Position numbers and translations under genes: made by a program. Below the pieces are notes generated by a model. The model searched no databases, was not told the DNA's origin, and saw only the letters and a list, made by a program, of their open reading frames with translations. A DNA stretch of 64,000 nucleotides from Pegoplata infirma (taxonomy: Eukaryota; Arthropoda; Insecta; Diptera; Anthomyiidae), in NCBI GenBank assembly GCA_963921195.1, contig CAWUER010000514.1, positions 372,001 to 436,000 on the forward strand. Reading direction: 5' to 3'. Each line of letters starts with the position of its first letter. Position 1 is the stretch's first letter. Below, in pieces: positions 9,686-24,700 of this stretch.

Positions 9686-12290
9686 AAAAATTTAGACTAT
9701 CAGACTAGTATTAACAGATATTTATGCATTCATATCAAAAATATTTTCGGGTTACTTGTAATAACTTGAAATGGCTATATCAAGGTTACCATTATATCGA
9801 TTTCAAATGCCTTTGCACGAATTTAAATCTTTTTCAATAAAGTTTAATTCGAATAAAAGAGATTGCTCGATTTTAAATTTTTAAAAAAATTTATTTTTTC
9901 AAAAATGATAAACTTGTAATTTTTCGTAGTCTGGAGACCTTTTACTTTCAACGGCTGTATCTCTGCAACTATTGCTCCGATTTTGTCAAAATAACAAAAA
10001 AATAAAAGATTGAGACTATATCTTTCCTCTGGAACCAAATGTGAGACAATCGGGCTGGTACTTACAGAGATATATGCATTTATGCAAAGTTTTTTTTCAT
10101 TTATGAGAAACCCATTATTTAAGGTTTTTTGGAGACCCTCATTTTTAAATTACTATAACTCGGTAAATAATGATCCGATTTTGACTCTATAAAAACTAGA
10201 ATGCATAAGTATATTAGCTTTATCATGACAGAAAAAATTTAAGACTATCAGACTAGTATTAACAGATATTTATGCATTCATATCAAAAATATTTTCGGGT
10301 TACTTGTAATAACTTGAAATGGCTATATCAAGGTTACCATTATTTCGATTTCAAATGCCTTTGCACGAATTTAAATCTTTTTCAATGAAGTTTAAATAGA
10401 ATAAAAGAGATTGCTCGATTTTAAATTTTTAAAAAAATCTATTTTTTCAAAAATGATAAACTTGTAATTTTTCGTAGTCTGGAGACCTTTTACTTTCAAC
10501 GGCTGTATCTCTGCAACTATTGCTCCGATTTTGTCAACATAACAAAAAAATAAAAGATTGAGACTTTATCTTTCCTCTGGAACCAAATGTGAGACAATCG
10601 GGCTGGTACTTACAGAGATATATGCATTTATGCAAAGTTTTTTTTCATTTATGAGAAACCCATTATTTAAGGTTTTTTGGAGACCCTCATTTTTAAATTA
10701 CTATAACTCGGTAAATAATGATCCGATTTTGACTCTATAAAAACTAGAATGCATAAGTATATTAGCTTTATCATGACAGAAAAAATTTAAGACTATCAGA
10801 CTAGTATTAACAGATATTTATGCATTCATATCAAAAATATTTTCGGGTTACTTGTAATAACTTGAAATGGCTATATCAAGGTTACCATTATTTCGATTTC
10901 AAATGCCTTTGCACGAATTTAAATCTTTTTCAATAAAGTTTAAATAGAATAAAAGAGATTGCTCGATTTTAAATTTTTAAAAAAATTTATTTTTTCAAAA
11001 ATGATAAACTTGTAATTTTTCGTAGTCTGGAGACCTTTTACTTTCAACGGCTGTATCTCTGCAACTATTGCTCCGATTTTGTCAAAATAACAATAAAATA
11101 AAAGATTGAGACTTTATCTTTCCTCTGGAACCAAATGTGAGACAATCGGGCTGGTACTTACAGAGATATATGCATTTATGCAAAGTTTTTTTTTCATTTT
11201 TATGAGAAACCCATTATTTAAGGTTTTTTGGAGACCCTCATTTTTAAATTGCTATAACTCGGTAAATAATGATGCGATTTTGACTCTATAAAAACTAGAA
11301 TGCATAAGTATATTAGCTTTATCATGACAGAAAAAATTTAAGACTATCAGACTAGTATTAACAGATATTTATGCATTCATATCAAAAATATTTTCGGGTT
11401 ACTTGTAATAACTTGAAATGGCTATATCAAGGTTACCATTCTATCGTTTTCTAATGCCTTTGCACGAATTTAAATCTTTTTCAATAAAGTTTAAATAGAA
11501 TAAAAGAGATTGCTCGATTTTAAATTTTTAAAAAAATTTATTTTTTCAAAAATGATAAACTTGTAATTTTTCGTAGTCTGGAGACCTTTTACTTTCAACG
11601 GCTGTATCTCTGCAACTATTGCTCCGATTTTGTCAAAATAACAAAAAAATAAAAGATTGAGACTTTATCTTTCCTCTGGAACCAAATGTGAGACAATCCG
11701 GCTGGTACTTACAGAGATATATGCATTTATGCAAAGTTTTTTTTTCATTTTTATGAGAAACCCATTATTTAAGGATTTTTGGAGACCCTCATTTTTAAAT
11801 TGCTATAACTCGGTAAATAATGATCCGATTTTGACTCTATAAAAACTAGAATGCATAAGTATATTAGCTTTATCATGACAGAAAAAATTTTAGACTATCA
11901 GACTAGTATTAACAGATATTTATGCATTCATATCAAAAATATTTTCGGGTTACTTGTAATAACTTGAAATGGCTATATCAAGGTTACCATTCTATCGTTT
12001 TCTAATGCCTTTGCACGAATTTAAATCTTTTTCAATAAAGTTTAAATAGAATAAAAGAGATTGCTCGATTTTAAATTTTAAAAAAAAATTATTTTTTCAA
12101 AAATGATAAACTTGTAATTTTTCGTAGTCTGGAGACCTTTTACTTTCAACGGCTGTATCTCTGCAACTATTGCTCCGATTTTGTCAAAATAACAAAAAAA
12201 TAAAAGATTGAGACTTTATCTTTCCTCTGGAACCAAATGTGAGACAATCGGGCTGGTACTTACAGAGATATATGCATTTATGCAAAGTTT
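9686..12290 (+). repeat. Higher-order repeat block, copy 2 of the ~3.84 kb pair
   Basis: This block carries the same variant order as 5850-8440. It is also part of the larger block that recurs 11,922 bp downstream, so this variant series is present at least three times. Confidence 0.75.
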
Positions 12291-14640
12291 TTTTTCATTT
12301 ATGAGAAACCCATTATTTAAGGTTTTTTGGAGACCCTCATTTTTAAATTACTATAACTCGGTAAATAATGATCCGATTTTGACTCTATAAAAACTAGAAT
12401 GCATAAGTATATTAGCTTTATCATGACAGAAAAAATTTAAGACTATCAGACTAGTATTAACAGATATTTATGCATTCATATCAAAAATATTTTCGGGTTA
12501 CTTGTAATAACTTGAAATGGCTATATCAAGGTTACCATTATTTCGATTTCAAATGCCTTTGCACGAATTTAAATCTTTTTCAATGAAGTTTAAATAGAAT
12601 AAAAGAGATTGCTCGATTTTAAATTTTTAAAAAAATCTATTTTTTCAAAAATGATAAACTTGTAATTTTTCGTAGTCTGGAGACCTTTTACTTTCAACGG
12701 CTGTATCTCTGCAACTATTGCTCCGATTTTGTCAAAATAACAAAAAAATAAAAGATTGAGACTATATCTTTCCTCTGGAACCAAATGTGAGACAATCGGG
12801 CTGGTACTTACAGAGATATATGCATTTATGCAAAGTTTTTTTTCATTTATGAGAAACCCATTATTTAAGGTTTTTTGGAGACCCTCATTTTTAAATTACT
12901 ATAACTCGGTAAATAATGATCCGATTTTGACTCTATAAAAACTAGAATGCATAAGTATATTAGCTTTATCATGACAGAAAAAATTTAAGACTATCAGACT
13001 AGTATTAACAGATATTTATGCATTCATATCAAAAATATTTTCGGGTTACTTGTAATAACTTGAAATGGCTATATCAAGGTTACCATTATTTCGATTTCAA
13101 ATGCCTTTGCACGAATTTAAATCTTTTTCAATGAAGTTTAAATAGAATAAAAGAGATTGCTCGATTTTAAATTTTTAAAAAAATCTATTTTTTCAAAAAT
13201 GATAAACTTGTAATTTTTCGTAGTCTGGAGACCTTTTACTTTCAACGGCTGTATCTCTGCAACTATTGCTCCGATTTTGTCAAAATAACAAAAAAATAAA
13301 AGATTGAGACTTTATCTTTCCTCTGGAACCAAATGTGAGACAATCGGGCTGGTACTTACAGAGATATATGCATTTATGCAAAGTTTTTTTTCATTTATGA
13401 GAAACCCATTATTTAAGGTTTTTTGGAGACCCTCATTTTTAAATTACTATAACTCGGTAAATAATGATCCGATTTTGACTCTATAAAAACTAGAATGCAT
13501 AAGTATATTAGCTTTATCATGACAGAAAAAATTTAAGACTATCAGACTAGTATTAACAGATATTTATGCATTCATATCAAAAATATTTTCGGGTTACTTG
13601 TAATAACTTGAAATGGCTATATCAAGGTTACCATTATTTCGATTTCAAATGCCTTTGCACGAATTTAAATCTTTTTCAATAAAGTTTAAATAGAATAAAA
13701 GAGATTGCTCGATTTTAAATTTTTAAAAAAAATATTTTTTTCAAAAATGATAAACTTGTAATTTTTCGTAGTCTGGAGACCTTTTACTTTCAACGGCTGT
13801 ATCTCTGCAACTATTGCTCCGATTTTGTCAAAATAACAATAAAATAAAAGATTGAGACTTTATCTTTCCTCTGGAACCAAATGTGAGACAATCGGGCTGG
13901 TACTTACAGATATATATGCATTTATGCAAAGTTTTTTTTTTCATTTTTATGAGAAACCCATTATTTAAGGTTTTTTGGAGACCCTCATTTTTAAATTGCT
14001 ATAACTCGGTAAATAATGATGCGATTTTGACTCTATAAAAACTAGAATGCATAAGTATATTAGCTTTATCATGACAGAAAAAATTTAAGACTATCAGACT
14101 AGTATTAACAGATATTTATGCATTCATATCAAAAATATTTTCGGGTTACTTGTAATAACTTGAAATGGCTATATCAAGGTTACCATTCTATCGTTTTCTA
14201 ATGCCTTTGCACGAATTTAAATCTTTTTCAATAAAGTTTAAATAGAATAAAAGAGATTGCTCGATTTTAAATTTTTAAAAAAATTTATTTTTTCAAAAAT
14301 GATAAACTTGTAATTTTTCGTAGTCTGGAGACCTTTTACTTTCAACGGCTGTATCTCTGCAACTATTGCTCCGATTTTGTCAAAATAACAAAAAAATAAA
14401 AGATTGAGACTTTATCTTTCCTCTGGAACCAAATGTGAGACAATCCGGCTGGTACTTACAGAGATATATGCATTTATGCAAAGTTTTTTTTTCATTTTTA
14501 TGAGAAACCCATTATTTAAGGATTTTTGGAGACCCTCATTTTTAAATTGCTATAACTCGGTAAATAATGATCCGATTTTGACTCTATAAAAACTAGAATG
14601 CATAAGTATATTAGCTTTATCATGACAGAAAAAATTTTAG
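9844..14640 (+). repeat. ~4.8 kb block, first copy (offset ~11,922 bp)
   Basis: Monomer landmarks at 9844, 10010, 10558, 11106, 11657, 12590, 12756 and 13304 have exact counterparts 11,922 bp downstream, and the landmark at 14404 has one at 11,921 bp. After about 14640 the variants diverge: ttatttcgatttc near 14740 against ctatcgttttc near 26660. Confidence 0.78.
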
Positions 14641-16501
14641 ACTATCAGACTAGTATTAACAGATATTTATGCATTCATATCAAAAATATTTTCGGGTTAC
14701 TTGTAATAACTTGAAATGGCTATATCAAGGTTACCATTATTTCGATTTCAAATGCCTTTGCACGAATTTAAATCTTTTTTAATAAAGTTTAAATAGAATA
14801 AAAGAGATTGCTCGATTTTAAATTTTTAAAACAAATTATTTTTTCAAAAATGATAAACTTGTAATTTTTCGTAGTCTGGAGACCTTTTACTTTCAACGGC
14901 TGTATCTCTGCAACTATTGCTCCGATTTTGTCAAAATAACAAAAAAATAAAAGATTGAGACTTTATCTTTCCTCTGGAACCAAATGTGAGACAATCGGGC
15001 TGGTACTTACAGAGATATATGCATTTATGCAAAGTTTTTTTTTCATTTTTATGAGAAACCCATTATTTAAGGTTTTTGGAGACCCTCATTTTTAAATTGC
15101 TATAACTCGGTAAATAATGATCCGATTTTGACTCTATAAAAACTACAAGGCATAAGTATATTAGCTTTATCATGACAGAAAAAATTTAGACTATCAGACT
15201 AGTATTAACAGATATTTATGCATTCATATCAAAAATATTTTCGGGTTACTTGTAATAACTTGAAATGGCTATATCAAGGTTACCATTATATCGATTTCAA
15301 ATGCCTTTGCACGAATTTAAATCTTTTTCAATAAAGTTTAAATAGAATAAAAGAGATTGCTCGATTTTAAATTTTTAAAAAAATTTATTTTTTCAAAAAT
15401 GATAAACTTGTAATTTTTCGTAGTCTGGAGACCTTTTACTTTCAACGGCTGTATCTCTGCAACTATTGCTCCGATTTTGTCAAAATAACAAAAAAATAAA
15501 AGATTGAGACTTTATCTTTCCTCTGGAACCAAATGTGAGACAATCGGGCTGGTACTTACAGAGATATATGCATTTATGCAAAGTTTTTTTTTTCATTTTT
15601 ATGAGAAACCCATTATTTAAGGTTTTTTGGAGACCCTCATTTTTAAATTGCTATAACTCGGTAAATAATGATGCGATTTTGACTCTATAAAAACTAGAAG
15701 GCATAAGTATATTAGCTTTATCATGACAGAAAAAATTTTAGACTATCAGACTAGTATTGACAGATATTTATGCATTCATATCAAAAATATTTTCGGGTTA
15801 CTTGTAATAACTTGAAATGACTATATCAAGGTTACCATTCTATCGTTTTCTAATGCCTTTGCGCGAATTTAAATCTTTTTCAATAAAGTTTAAATAGAAT
15901 AAAAGGGATTGCTCGATTTTAAATTTTTAAAAAAAAATATTTTTTCAAAAATGATAAACTTGTAATTTTTCGTAGTCTGGAGACCTTTTACTTTCAACGG
16001 CTGTATCTCTGCAACTATTGCTCCGATTTTGTCAAAATAACAAAAAAATAAAAGATTGAGACTTTATCTTTCCTCTGGAACCAAATGTGAGACAATCGGG
16101 CTGGTACTTACAGAGATATATGCATTTATGCAAAGTTTTTTTTTTTATTTATGAGAAACCCATTATTTAAGGTTTTTTGGAGACCCTCATTTTTAAATTA
16201 CTATAACTCGGTAAATAATGATCCGATTTTGACTCTATAAAAACTAGAATGCATAAGTATATTAGCTTTATCATGACAGAAAAATTTAAGACTATCGGAC
16301 TAGTATTAACAGATATTTATGCATTCATATCAAAAATATTTTCGGGTTACTTGTAATAACTTGAAATGGCTATATCAAGGTTACCATTATATCGATTTCA
16401 AATGCCTTTGCACGAATTTAAATCTTTTTCAATAAAGTTTAAATAGAATAAAAGAGATTGCTCGATTTTAAATTTAAAAAAAAAAAATATTTTTTCAAAA
16501 A

Positions 16502-16688
16502 TGATAAACTTGTAATTTTTCGTAGTCTGGAGACCTTTTACTTTCAACGGCTGTATCTCTGCAACTATTGCTCCGATTTTGTCAAAATAACAAAAAAATA
16601 AAAGATTGAGACTTTATCTTTCCTCTGGAACCAAATGTGAGACAATCGGGCTGGTAATTACAGAGATATAAAATTATTTTTTCAAAAA
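16502..16688 (+). repeat. Extra 187-bp subunit 3 (site 1)
   Basis: Two tgataaacttg subunit-3 starts follow each other 187 bp apart (16502 and 16689) instead of ~550. The junction at about 16669 joins gtaattacagagatata to aaattattttttcaaaaatg, so the array here reads subunit 3, subunit 3. The private change gtaattacag (for gtacttacag) marks this unit and its copies. Confidence 0.82.
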
Positions 16689-19600
16689 TGATAAACTTGT
16701 AATTTTTCGTAGTCTGGAGACCTTTTACTTTCAACGGCTGTATCTCTGCAACTATTGCTCCGATTTTGTCAAAATAACAAAAAAATAAAAGATTGAGACT
16801 TTATCTTTCCTCTGGAACCAAATGTGAGACAATCGGGCTGGTAATTACAGAGATATATGCATTTATGCAAAGTTTTTTTTCATTTTTATGAGAAACCCAT
16901 TATTTAAGGTTTTTTAGAGACCCTAATTTTTAAATTGCTATAACTCGGTAAATAATGATCCGATTTTGACTCTATAAAAACTAGAAGGCATAAGTATATT
17001 AGCTTTATCATGACAGAAAAAATTTTAGACTATCAGACTAGTATTAACAGATATTTATGCATTCATATCAAAAATATTTTCGGGTTACTTGTAATAACTT
17101 GAAATGGCTATATCAAGGTTACCATTCTATCGTTTTCTAATGCCTTTGCACGAATTTAAATCTTTTTCAATAAAGTTTAAATAGAATAAAAGAGATTGCT
17201 CGATTTTAAATTTTTAAAAAAATGTATTTTTTCAAAAATGATAAACTTGTAATTTTTTGTAGTCTGGAGACCTTTTACTTTCAACGGTTGTATCTCTGCA
17301 ACTATTGCTCCGATTTTGTCAAAATAACAAAAAAATAAAAGATTGAGACTTTATCTTTCCTCTGGAACCAAATGTGAGACAATCGGGCTGGTACTTACAG
17401 AGATATATGCATTTATGCAAAGTTTTTTTTTCATTTTTATGAGAAACCCATTATTTAAGGTTTTTTGGAGACCCTCATTTTTAAATTGCTATAACTCGGT
17501 AAATAATGATGCGATTTTGACTCTATAAAAACTAGAATGCATAAGTATATTAGCTTTATCATGACAGAAAAAATTTTAGACTATCAGACTAGTATTAACA
17601 GATATTTATGCATTCATATCAAAAATATTTTCGGGTTACTTGTAATAACTTGAAATGGCTATATCAAGGTTACCATTATATCGATTTCAAATGCCTTTGC
17701 ACGAATTTAAATCTTTTTCAATAAAGTTTAATTCGAATAAAAGAGATTGCTCGATTTTAAATTTTTAAAAAAATTTATTTTTTCAAAAATGATAAACTTG
17801 TAATTTTTCGTAGTCTGGAGACCTTTTACTTTCAACGGCTGTATCTCTGCAACTATTGCTCCGATTTTGTCAAAATAACAAAAAAATAAAAGATTGAGAC
17901 TTTATCTTTCCTCTGGAACCAAATGTGAGACAATCGGGCTGGTACTTACAGAGATATATGCATTTATGCAAAGTTTTTTTTCATTTATGAGAAACCCATT
18001 ATTTAAGGTTTTTTGGAGACCCTCATTTTTAAATTACTATAACTCGGTAAATAATGATCCGATTTTGACTCTATAAAAACTAGAATGCATAAGTATATTA
18101 GCTTTATCATGACAGAAAAAATTTAAGACTATCAGACTAGTATTAACAGATATTTATGCATTCATATCAAAAATATTTTCGGGTTACTTGTAATAACTTG
18201 AAATGGCTATATCAAGGTTACCATTATTTCGATTTCAAATGCCTTTGCACGAATTTAAATCTTTTTCAATAAAGTTTAAATAGAATAAAAGAGATTGCTC
18301 GATTTTAAATTTTTAAAAAAATTTATTTTTTCAAAAATGATAAACTTGTAATTTTTCGTAGTCTGGAGACCTTTTACTTTCAACGGCTGTATCTCTGCAA
18401 CTATTGCTCCGATTTTGTCAAAATAACAATAAAATAAAAGATTGAGACTTTATCTTTCCTCTGGAACCAAATGTGAGACAATCGGGCTGGTACTTACAGA
18501 GATATATGCATTTATGCAAAGTTTTTTTTTCATTTTTATGAGAAACCCATTATTTAAGGTTTTTTGGAGACCCTCATTTTTAAATTGCTATAACTCGGTA
18601 AATAATGATGCGATTTTGACTCTATAAAAACTAGAATGCATAAGTATATTAGCTTTATCATGACAGAAAAAATTTAAGACTATCAGACTAGTATTAACAG
18701 ATATTTATGCATTCATATCAAAAATATTTTCGGGTTACTTGTAATAACTTGAAATGGCTATATCAAGGTTACCATTCTATCGTTTTCTAATGCCTTTGCA
18801 CGAATTTAAATCTTTTTCAATAAAGTTTAAATAGAATAAAAGAGATTGCTCGATTTTAAATTTTTAAAAAAATTTATTTTTTCAAAAATGATAAACTTGT
18901 AATTTTTCGTAGTCTGGAGACCTTTTACTTTCAACGGCTGTATCTTTGCAACTATTGCTCCGATTTTGTCAAAATAACAAAAAAATAAAAGATTGAGACT
19001 TTATCTTTCCTCTGGAACCAAATGTGAGACAATCCGGCTGGTACTTACAGAGATATATGCATTTATGCAAAGTTTTTTTTTCATTTTTATGAGAAACCCA
19101 TTATTTAAGGATTTTTGGAGACCCTCATTTTTAAATTGCTATAACTCGGTAAATAATGATCCGATTTTGACTCTATAAAAACTAGAATGCATAAGTATAT
19201 TAGCTTTATCATGACAGAAAAAATTTTAGACTATCAGACTAGTATTAACAGATATTTATGCATTCATATCAAAAATATTTTCGGGTTACTTGTAATAACT
19301 TGAAATGGCTATATCAAGGTTACCATTCTATCGTTTTCTAATGCCTTTGCACGAATTTAAATCTTTTTCAATAAAGTTTAAATAGAATAAAAGAGATTGC
19401 TCGATTTTAAATTTTTAAAAAAATTTATTTTTTCAAAAATGATAAACTTGTAATTTTTCGTAGTCTGGAGACCTTTTACTTTCAACGGCTGTATCTCTGC
19501 AACTATTGCTCCGATTTTGTCAAAATAACAAAAAAATAAAAGATTGAGACTTTATCTTTCCTCTGGAACCAAATGTGAGACAATCGGGCTGGTACTTACA

Positions 19601-21088
19601 GAGATATATGCATTTATGCAAAGTTTTTTTTCATTTATGAGAAACCCATTATTTAAGGTTTTTTGGAGACCCTCATTTTTAAATTACTATAACTCGGTAA
19701 ATAATGATCCGATTTTGACTCTATAAAAACTAGAATGCATAAGTATATTAGCTTTATCATGACAGAAAAAATTTAAGACTATCAGACTAGTATTAACAGA
19801 TATTTATGCATTCATATCAAAAATATTTTCGGGTTACTTGTAATAACTTGAAATGGCTATATCAAGGTTACCATTATTTCAATTTCAAATGCCTTTGCAC
19901 GAATTTAAATCTTTTTTAATAAAGTTTAAATAGAATAAAAGAGATTGCTCGATTTTAAATTTTTAAAACAAATTATTTTTTCAAAAATGATAAACTTGTA
20001 ATTTTTCGTAGTCTGGAGACCTTTTACTTTCAACGGCTGTATCTCTGCAACTATTGCTCCGATTTTGTCAAAATAACAAAAAAATAAAAGATTGAGACTT
20101 TATCTTTCCTCTGGAACCAAATGTGAGACAATCGGGCTGGTACTTACAGAGATATATGCATTTATGCAAAGTTTTTTTTTCATTTTTATGAGAAACCCAT
20201 TATTTAAGGTTTTTGGAGACCCTCATTTTTAAATTGCTATAACTCGGTAAATAATGATCCGATTTTGACTCTATAAAAACTACAAGGCATAAGTATATTA
20301 GCTTTATCATGACAGAAAAAATTTAGACTATCAGACTAGTATTAACAGATATTTATGCATTCATATCAAAAATATTTTCGGGTTACTTGTAATAACTTGA
20401 AATGGCTATATCAAGGTTACCATTATATCGATTTCAAATGCCTTTGCACGAATTTAAATCTTTTTCAATAAAGTTTAAATAGAATAAAAGAGATTGCTCG
20501 ATTTTAAATTTTTAAAAAAATTTATTTTTTCAAAAATGATAAACTTGTAATTTTTCGTAGTCTGGAGACCTTTTACTTTCAACGGCTGTATCTCTGCAAC
20601 TATTGCTCCGATTTTGTCAAAATAACAAAAAAATAAAAGATTGAGACTTTATCTTTCCTCTGGAACCAAATGTGAGACAATCGGGCTGGTACTTACAGAG
20701 ATATATGCATTTATGCAAAGTTTTTTTTTTTTATTTATGAGAAACCCATTATTTAAGGTTTTTTGGAGACCCTCATTTTTAAATTACTATAACTCGGTAA
20801 ATAATGATCCGATTTTGACTCTATAAAAACTAGAATGCATAAGTATATTAGCTTTATCATGACAGAAAAAATTTAAGACTATCGGACTAGTATTAACAGA
20901 TATTTATGCATTCATATCAAAAATATTTTCGGGTTACTTGTAATAACTTGAAATGGCTATATCAAGGTTACCATTATATCGATTTCAAATGCCTTTGCAC
21001 GAATTTAAATCTTTTTCAATAAAGTTTAAATAGAATAAAAGAGATTGCTCGATTTTAAATTTAAAAAAAAAAAATATTTTTTCAAAAA

Positions 21089-21275
21089 TGATAAACTTGT
21101 AATTTTTCGTAGTCTGGAGACCTTTTACTTTCAACGGCTGTATCTCTGCAACTATTGCTCCGATTTTGTCAAAATAACAAAAAAATAAAAGATTGAGACT
21201 TTATCTTTCCTCTGGAACCAAATGTGAGACAATCGGGCTGGTAATTACAGAGATATAAAATTATTTTTTCAAAAA
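21089..21275 (+). repeat. Extra 187-bp subunit 3 (site 2)
   Basis: Same junction and same 187-bp step as at 16.5 kb. It is followed directly by the ttttttgtagtctgg and cggttgtatc variants that lie one monomer further away at site 1, so one monomer was lost after the copies separated. Confidence 0.82.
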
Positions 21276-21765
21276 TGATAAACTTGTAATTTTTTGTAGT
21301 CTGGAGACCTTTTACTTTCAACGGTTGTATCTCTGCAACTATTGCTCCGATTTTGTCAAAATAACAAAAAAATAAAAGATTGAGACTTTATATTTCCTCT
21401 GGAACCAAATGTGAGACAATCGGGCTGGTACTTACAGAGATATATGCATTTATGCAAAGTTTTTTTTTTCATTTTTATGAGAAACCCATTATTTAAGGTT
21501 TTTTGGAGACCCTCATTTTTAAATTGCTATAACTCGGTAAATAATGATGCGATTTTGACTCTATAAAAACTAGAATGCATAAGTATATTAGCTTTATCAT
21601 GACAGAAAAAATTTTAGACTATCAGACTAGTATTAACAGATATTTATGCATTCATATCAAAAATATTTTCGGGTTACTTGTAATAACTTGAAATGGCTAT
21701 ATCAAGGTTACCATTATATCGATTTCAAATGCCTTTGCACGAATTTAAATCTTTTTCAATAAAGT

Positions 21766-24700
21766 TTAATTCGAATAAAAGAGATTGCTCGATTTTAAAT
21801 TTTTAAAAAAATTTATTTTTTCAAAAATGATAAACTTGTAATTTTTCGTAGTCTGGAGACCTTTTACTTTCAACGGCTGTATCTCTGCAACTATTGCTCC
21901 GATTTTGTCAAAATAACAAAAAAATAAAAGATTGAGACTATATCTTTCCTCTGGAACCAAATGTGAGACAATCGGGCTGGTACTTACAGAGATATATGCA
22001 TTTATGCAAAGTTTTTTTTCATTTATGAGAAACCCATTATTTAAGGTTTTTTGGAGACCCTCATTTTTAAATTACTATAACTCGGTAAATAATGATCCGA
22101 TTTTGACTCTATAAAAACTAGAATGCATAAGTATATTAGCTTTATCATGACAGAAAAAATTTAAGACTATCAGACTAGTATTAACAGATATTTATGCATT
22201 CATATCAAAAATATTTTCGGGTTACTTGTAATAACTTGAAATGGCTATATCAAGGTTACCATTATTTCGATTTCAAATGCCTTTGCACGAATTTAAATCT
22301 TTTTCAATGAAGTTTAAATAGAATAAAAGAGATTGCTCGATTTTAAATTTTTAAAAAAATCTATTTTTTCAAAAATGATAAACTTGTAATTTTTCGTAGT
22401 CTGGAGACCTTTTACTTTCAACGGCTGTATCTCTGCAACTATTGCTCCGATTTTGTCAAAATAACAAAAAAATAAAAGATTGAGACTTTATCTTTCCTCT
22501 GGAACCAAATGTGAGACAATCGGGCTGGTACTTACAGAGATATATGCATTTATGCAAAGTTTTTTTTCATTTATGAGAAACCCATTATTTAAGGTTTTTT
22601 GGAGACCCTCATTTTTAAATTACTATAACTCGGTAAATAATGATCCGATTTTGACTCTATAAAAACTAGAATGCATAAGTATATTAGCTTTATCATGACA
22701 GAAAAAATTTAAGACTATCAGACTAGTATTAACAGATATTTATGCATTCATATCAAAAATATTTTCGGGTTACTTGTAATAACTTGAAATGGCTATATCA
22801 AGGTTACCATTATTTCGATTTCAAATGCCTTTGCACGAATTTAAATCTTTTTCAATAAAGTTTAAATAGAATAAAAGAGATTGCTCGATTTTAAATTTTT
22901 AAAAAAATTTATTTTTTCAAAAATGATAAACTTGTAATTTTTCGTAGTCTGGAGACCTTTTACTTTCAACGGCTGTATCTCTGCAACTATTGCTCCGATT
23001 TTGTCAAAATAACAATAAAATAAAAGATTGAGACTTTATCTTTCCTCTGGAACCAAATGTGAGACAATCGGGCTGGTACTTACAGAGATATATGCATTTA
23101 TGCAAAGTTTTTTTTTCATTTTTATGAGAAACCCATTATTTAAGGTTTTTTGGAGACCCTCATTTTTAAATTGCTATAACTCGGTAAATAATGATGCGAT
23201 TTTGACTCTATAAAAACTAGAATGCATAAGTATATTAGCTTTATCATGACAGAAAAAATTTAAGACTATCAGACTAGTATTAACAGATATTTATGCATTC
23301 ATATCAAAAATATTTTCGGGTTACTTGTAATAACTTGAAATGGCTATATCAAGGTTACCATTCTATCGTTTTCTAATGCCTTTGCACGAATTTAAATCTT
23401 TTTCAATAAAGTTTAAATAGAATAAAAGAGATTGCTCGATTTTAAATTTTTAAAAAAATTTATTTTTTCAAAAATGATAAACTTGTAATTTTTCGTAGTC
23501 TGGAGACCTTTTACTTTCAACGGCTGTATCTCTGCAACTATTGCTCCGATTTTGTCAAAATAACAAAAAAATAAAAGATTGAGACTTTATCTTTCCTCTG
23601 GAACCAAATGTGAGACAATCCGGCTGGTACTTACAGAGATATATGCATTTATGCAAAGTTTTTTTTTCATTTTTATGAGAAACCCATTATTTAAGGATTT
23701 TTGGAGACCCTCATTTTTAAATTGCTATAACTCGGTAAATAATGATCCGATTTTGACTCTATAAAAACTAGAATGCATAAGTATATTAGCTTTATCATGA
23801 CAGAAAAAATTTTAGACTATCAGACTAGTATTAACAGATATTTATGCATTCATATCAAAAATATTTTCGGGTTACTTGTAATAACTTGAAATGGCTATAT
23901 CAAGGTTACCATTCTATCGTTTTCTAATGCCTTTGCACGAATTTAAATCTTTTTCAATAAAGTTTAAATAGAATAAAAGAGATTGCTCGATTTTAAATTT
24001 TTAAAAAAATTTATTTTTTCAAAAATGATAAACTTGTAATTTTTCGTAGTCTGGAGACCTTTTACTTTCAACGGCTGTATCTCTGCAACTATTGCTCCAA
24101 TTTTGTCAAAATAACAAAAAAATAAAAGATTGAGACTTTATCTTTCCTCTGGAACCAAATGTGAGACAATCGGGCTGGTACTTACAGAGATATATGCATT
24201 TATGCAAAGTTTTTTTTCATTTATGAGAAACCCATTATTTAAGGTTTTTTGGAGACCCTCATTTTAAAATTACTATAACTCGGTAAATAATGATCCGATT
24301 TTGACTCTATAAAAACTAGAATGCATAAGTATATTAGCTTTATCATGACAGAAAAAATTTAAGACTATCAGACTAGTATTAACAGATATTTATGCATTCA
24401 TATCAAAAATATTTTCGGGTTACTTGTAATAACTTGAAATGGCTATATCAAGGTTACCATTATTTCGATTTCAAATGCCTTTGCACGAATTTAAATCTTT
24501 TTCAATGAAGTTTAAATAGAATAAAAGAGATTGCTCGATTTTAAATTTTTAAAAAAATCTATTTTTTCAAAAATGATAAACTTGTAATTTTTCGTAGTCT
24601 GGAGACCTTTTACTTTCAACGGCTGTATCTCTGCAACTATTGCTCCGATTTTGTCAAAATAACAAAAAAATAAAAGATTGAGACTATATCTTTCCTCTGG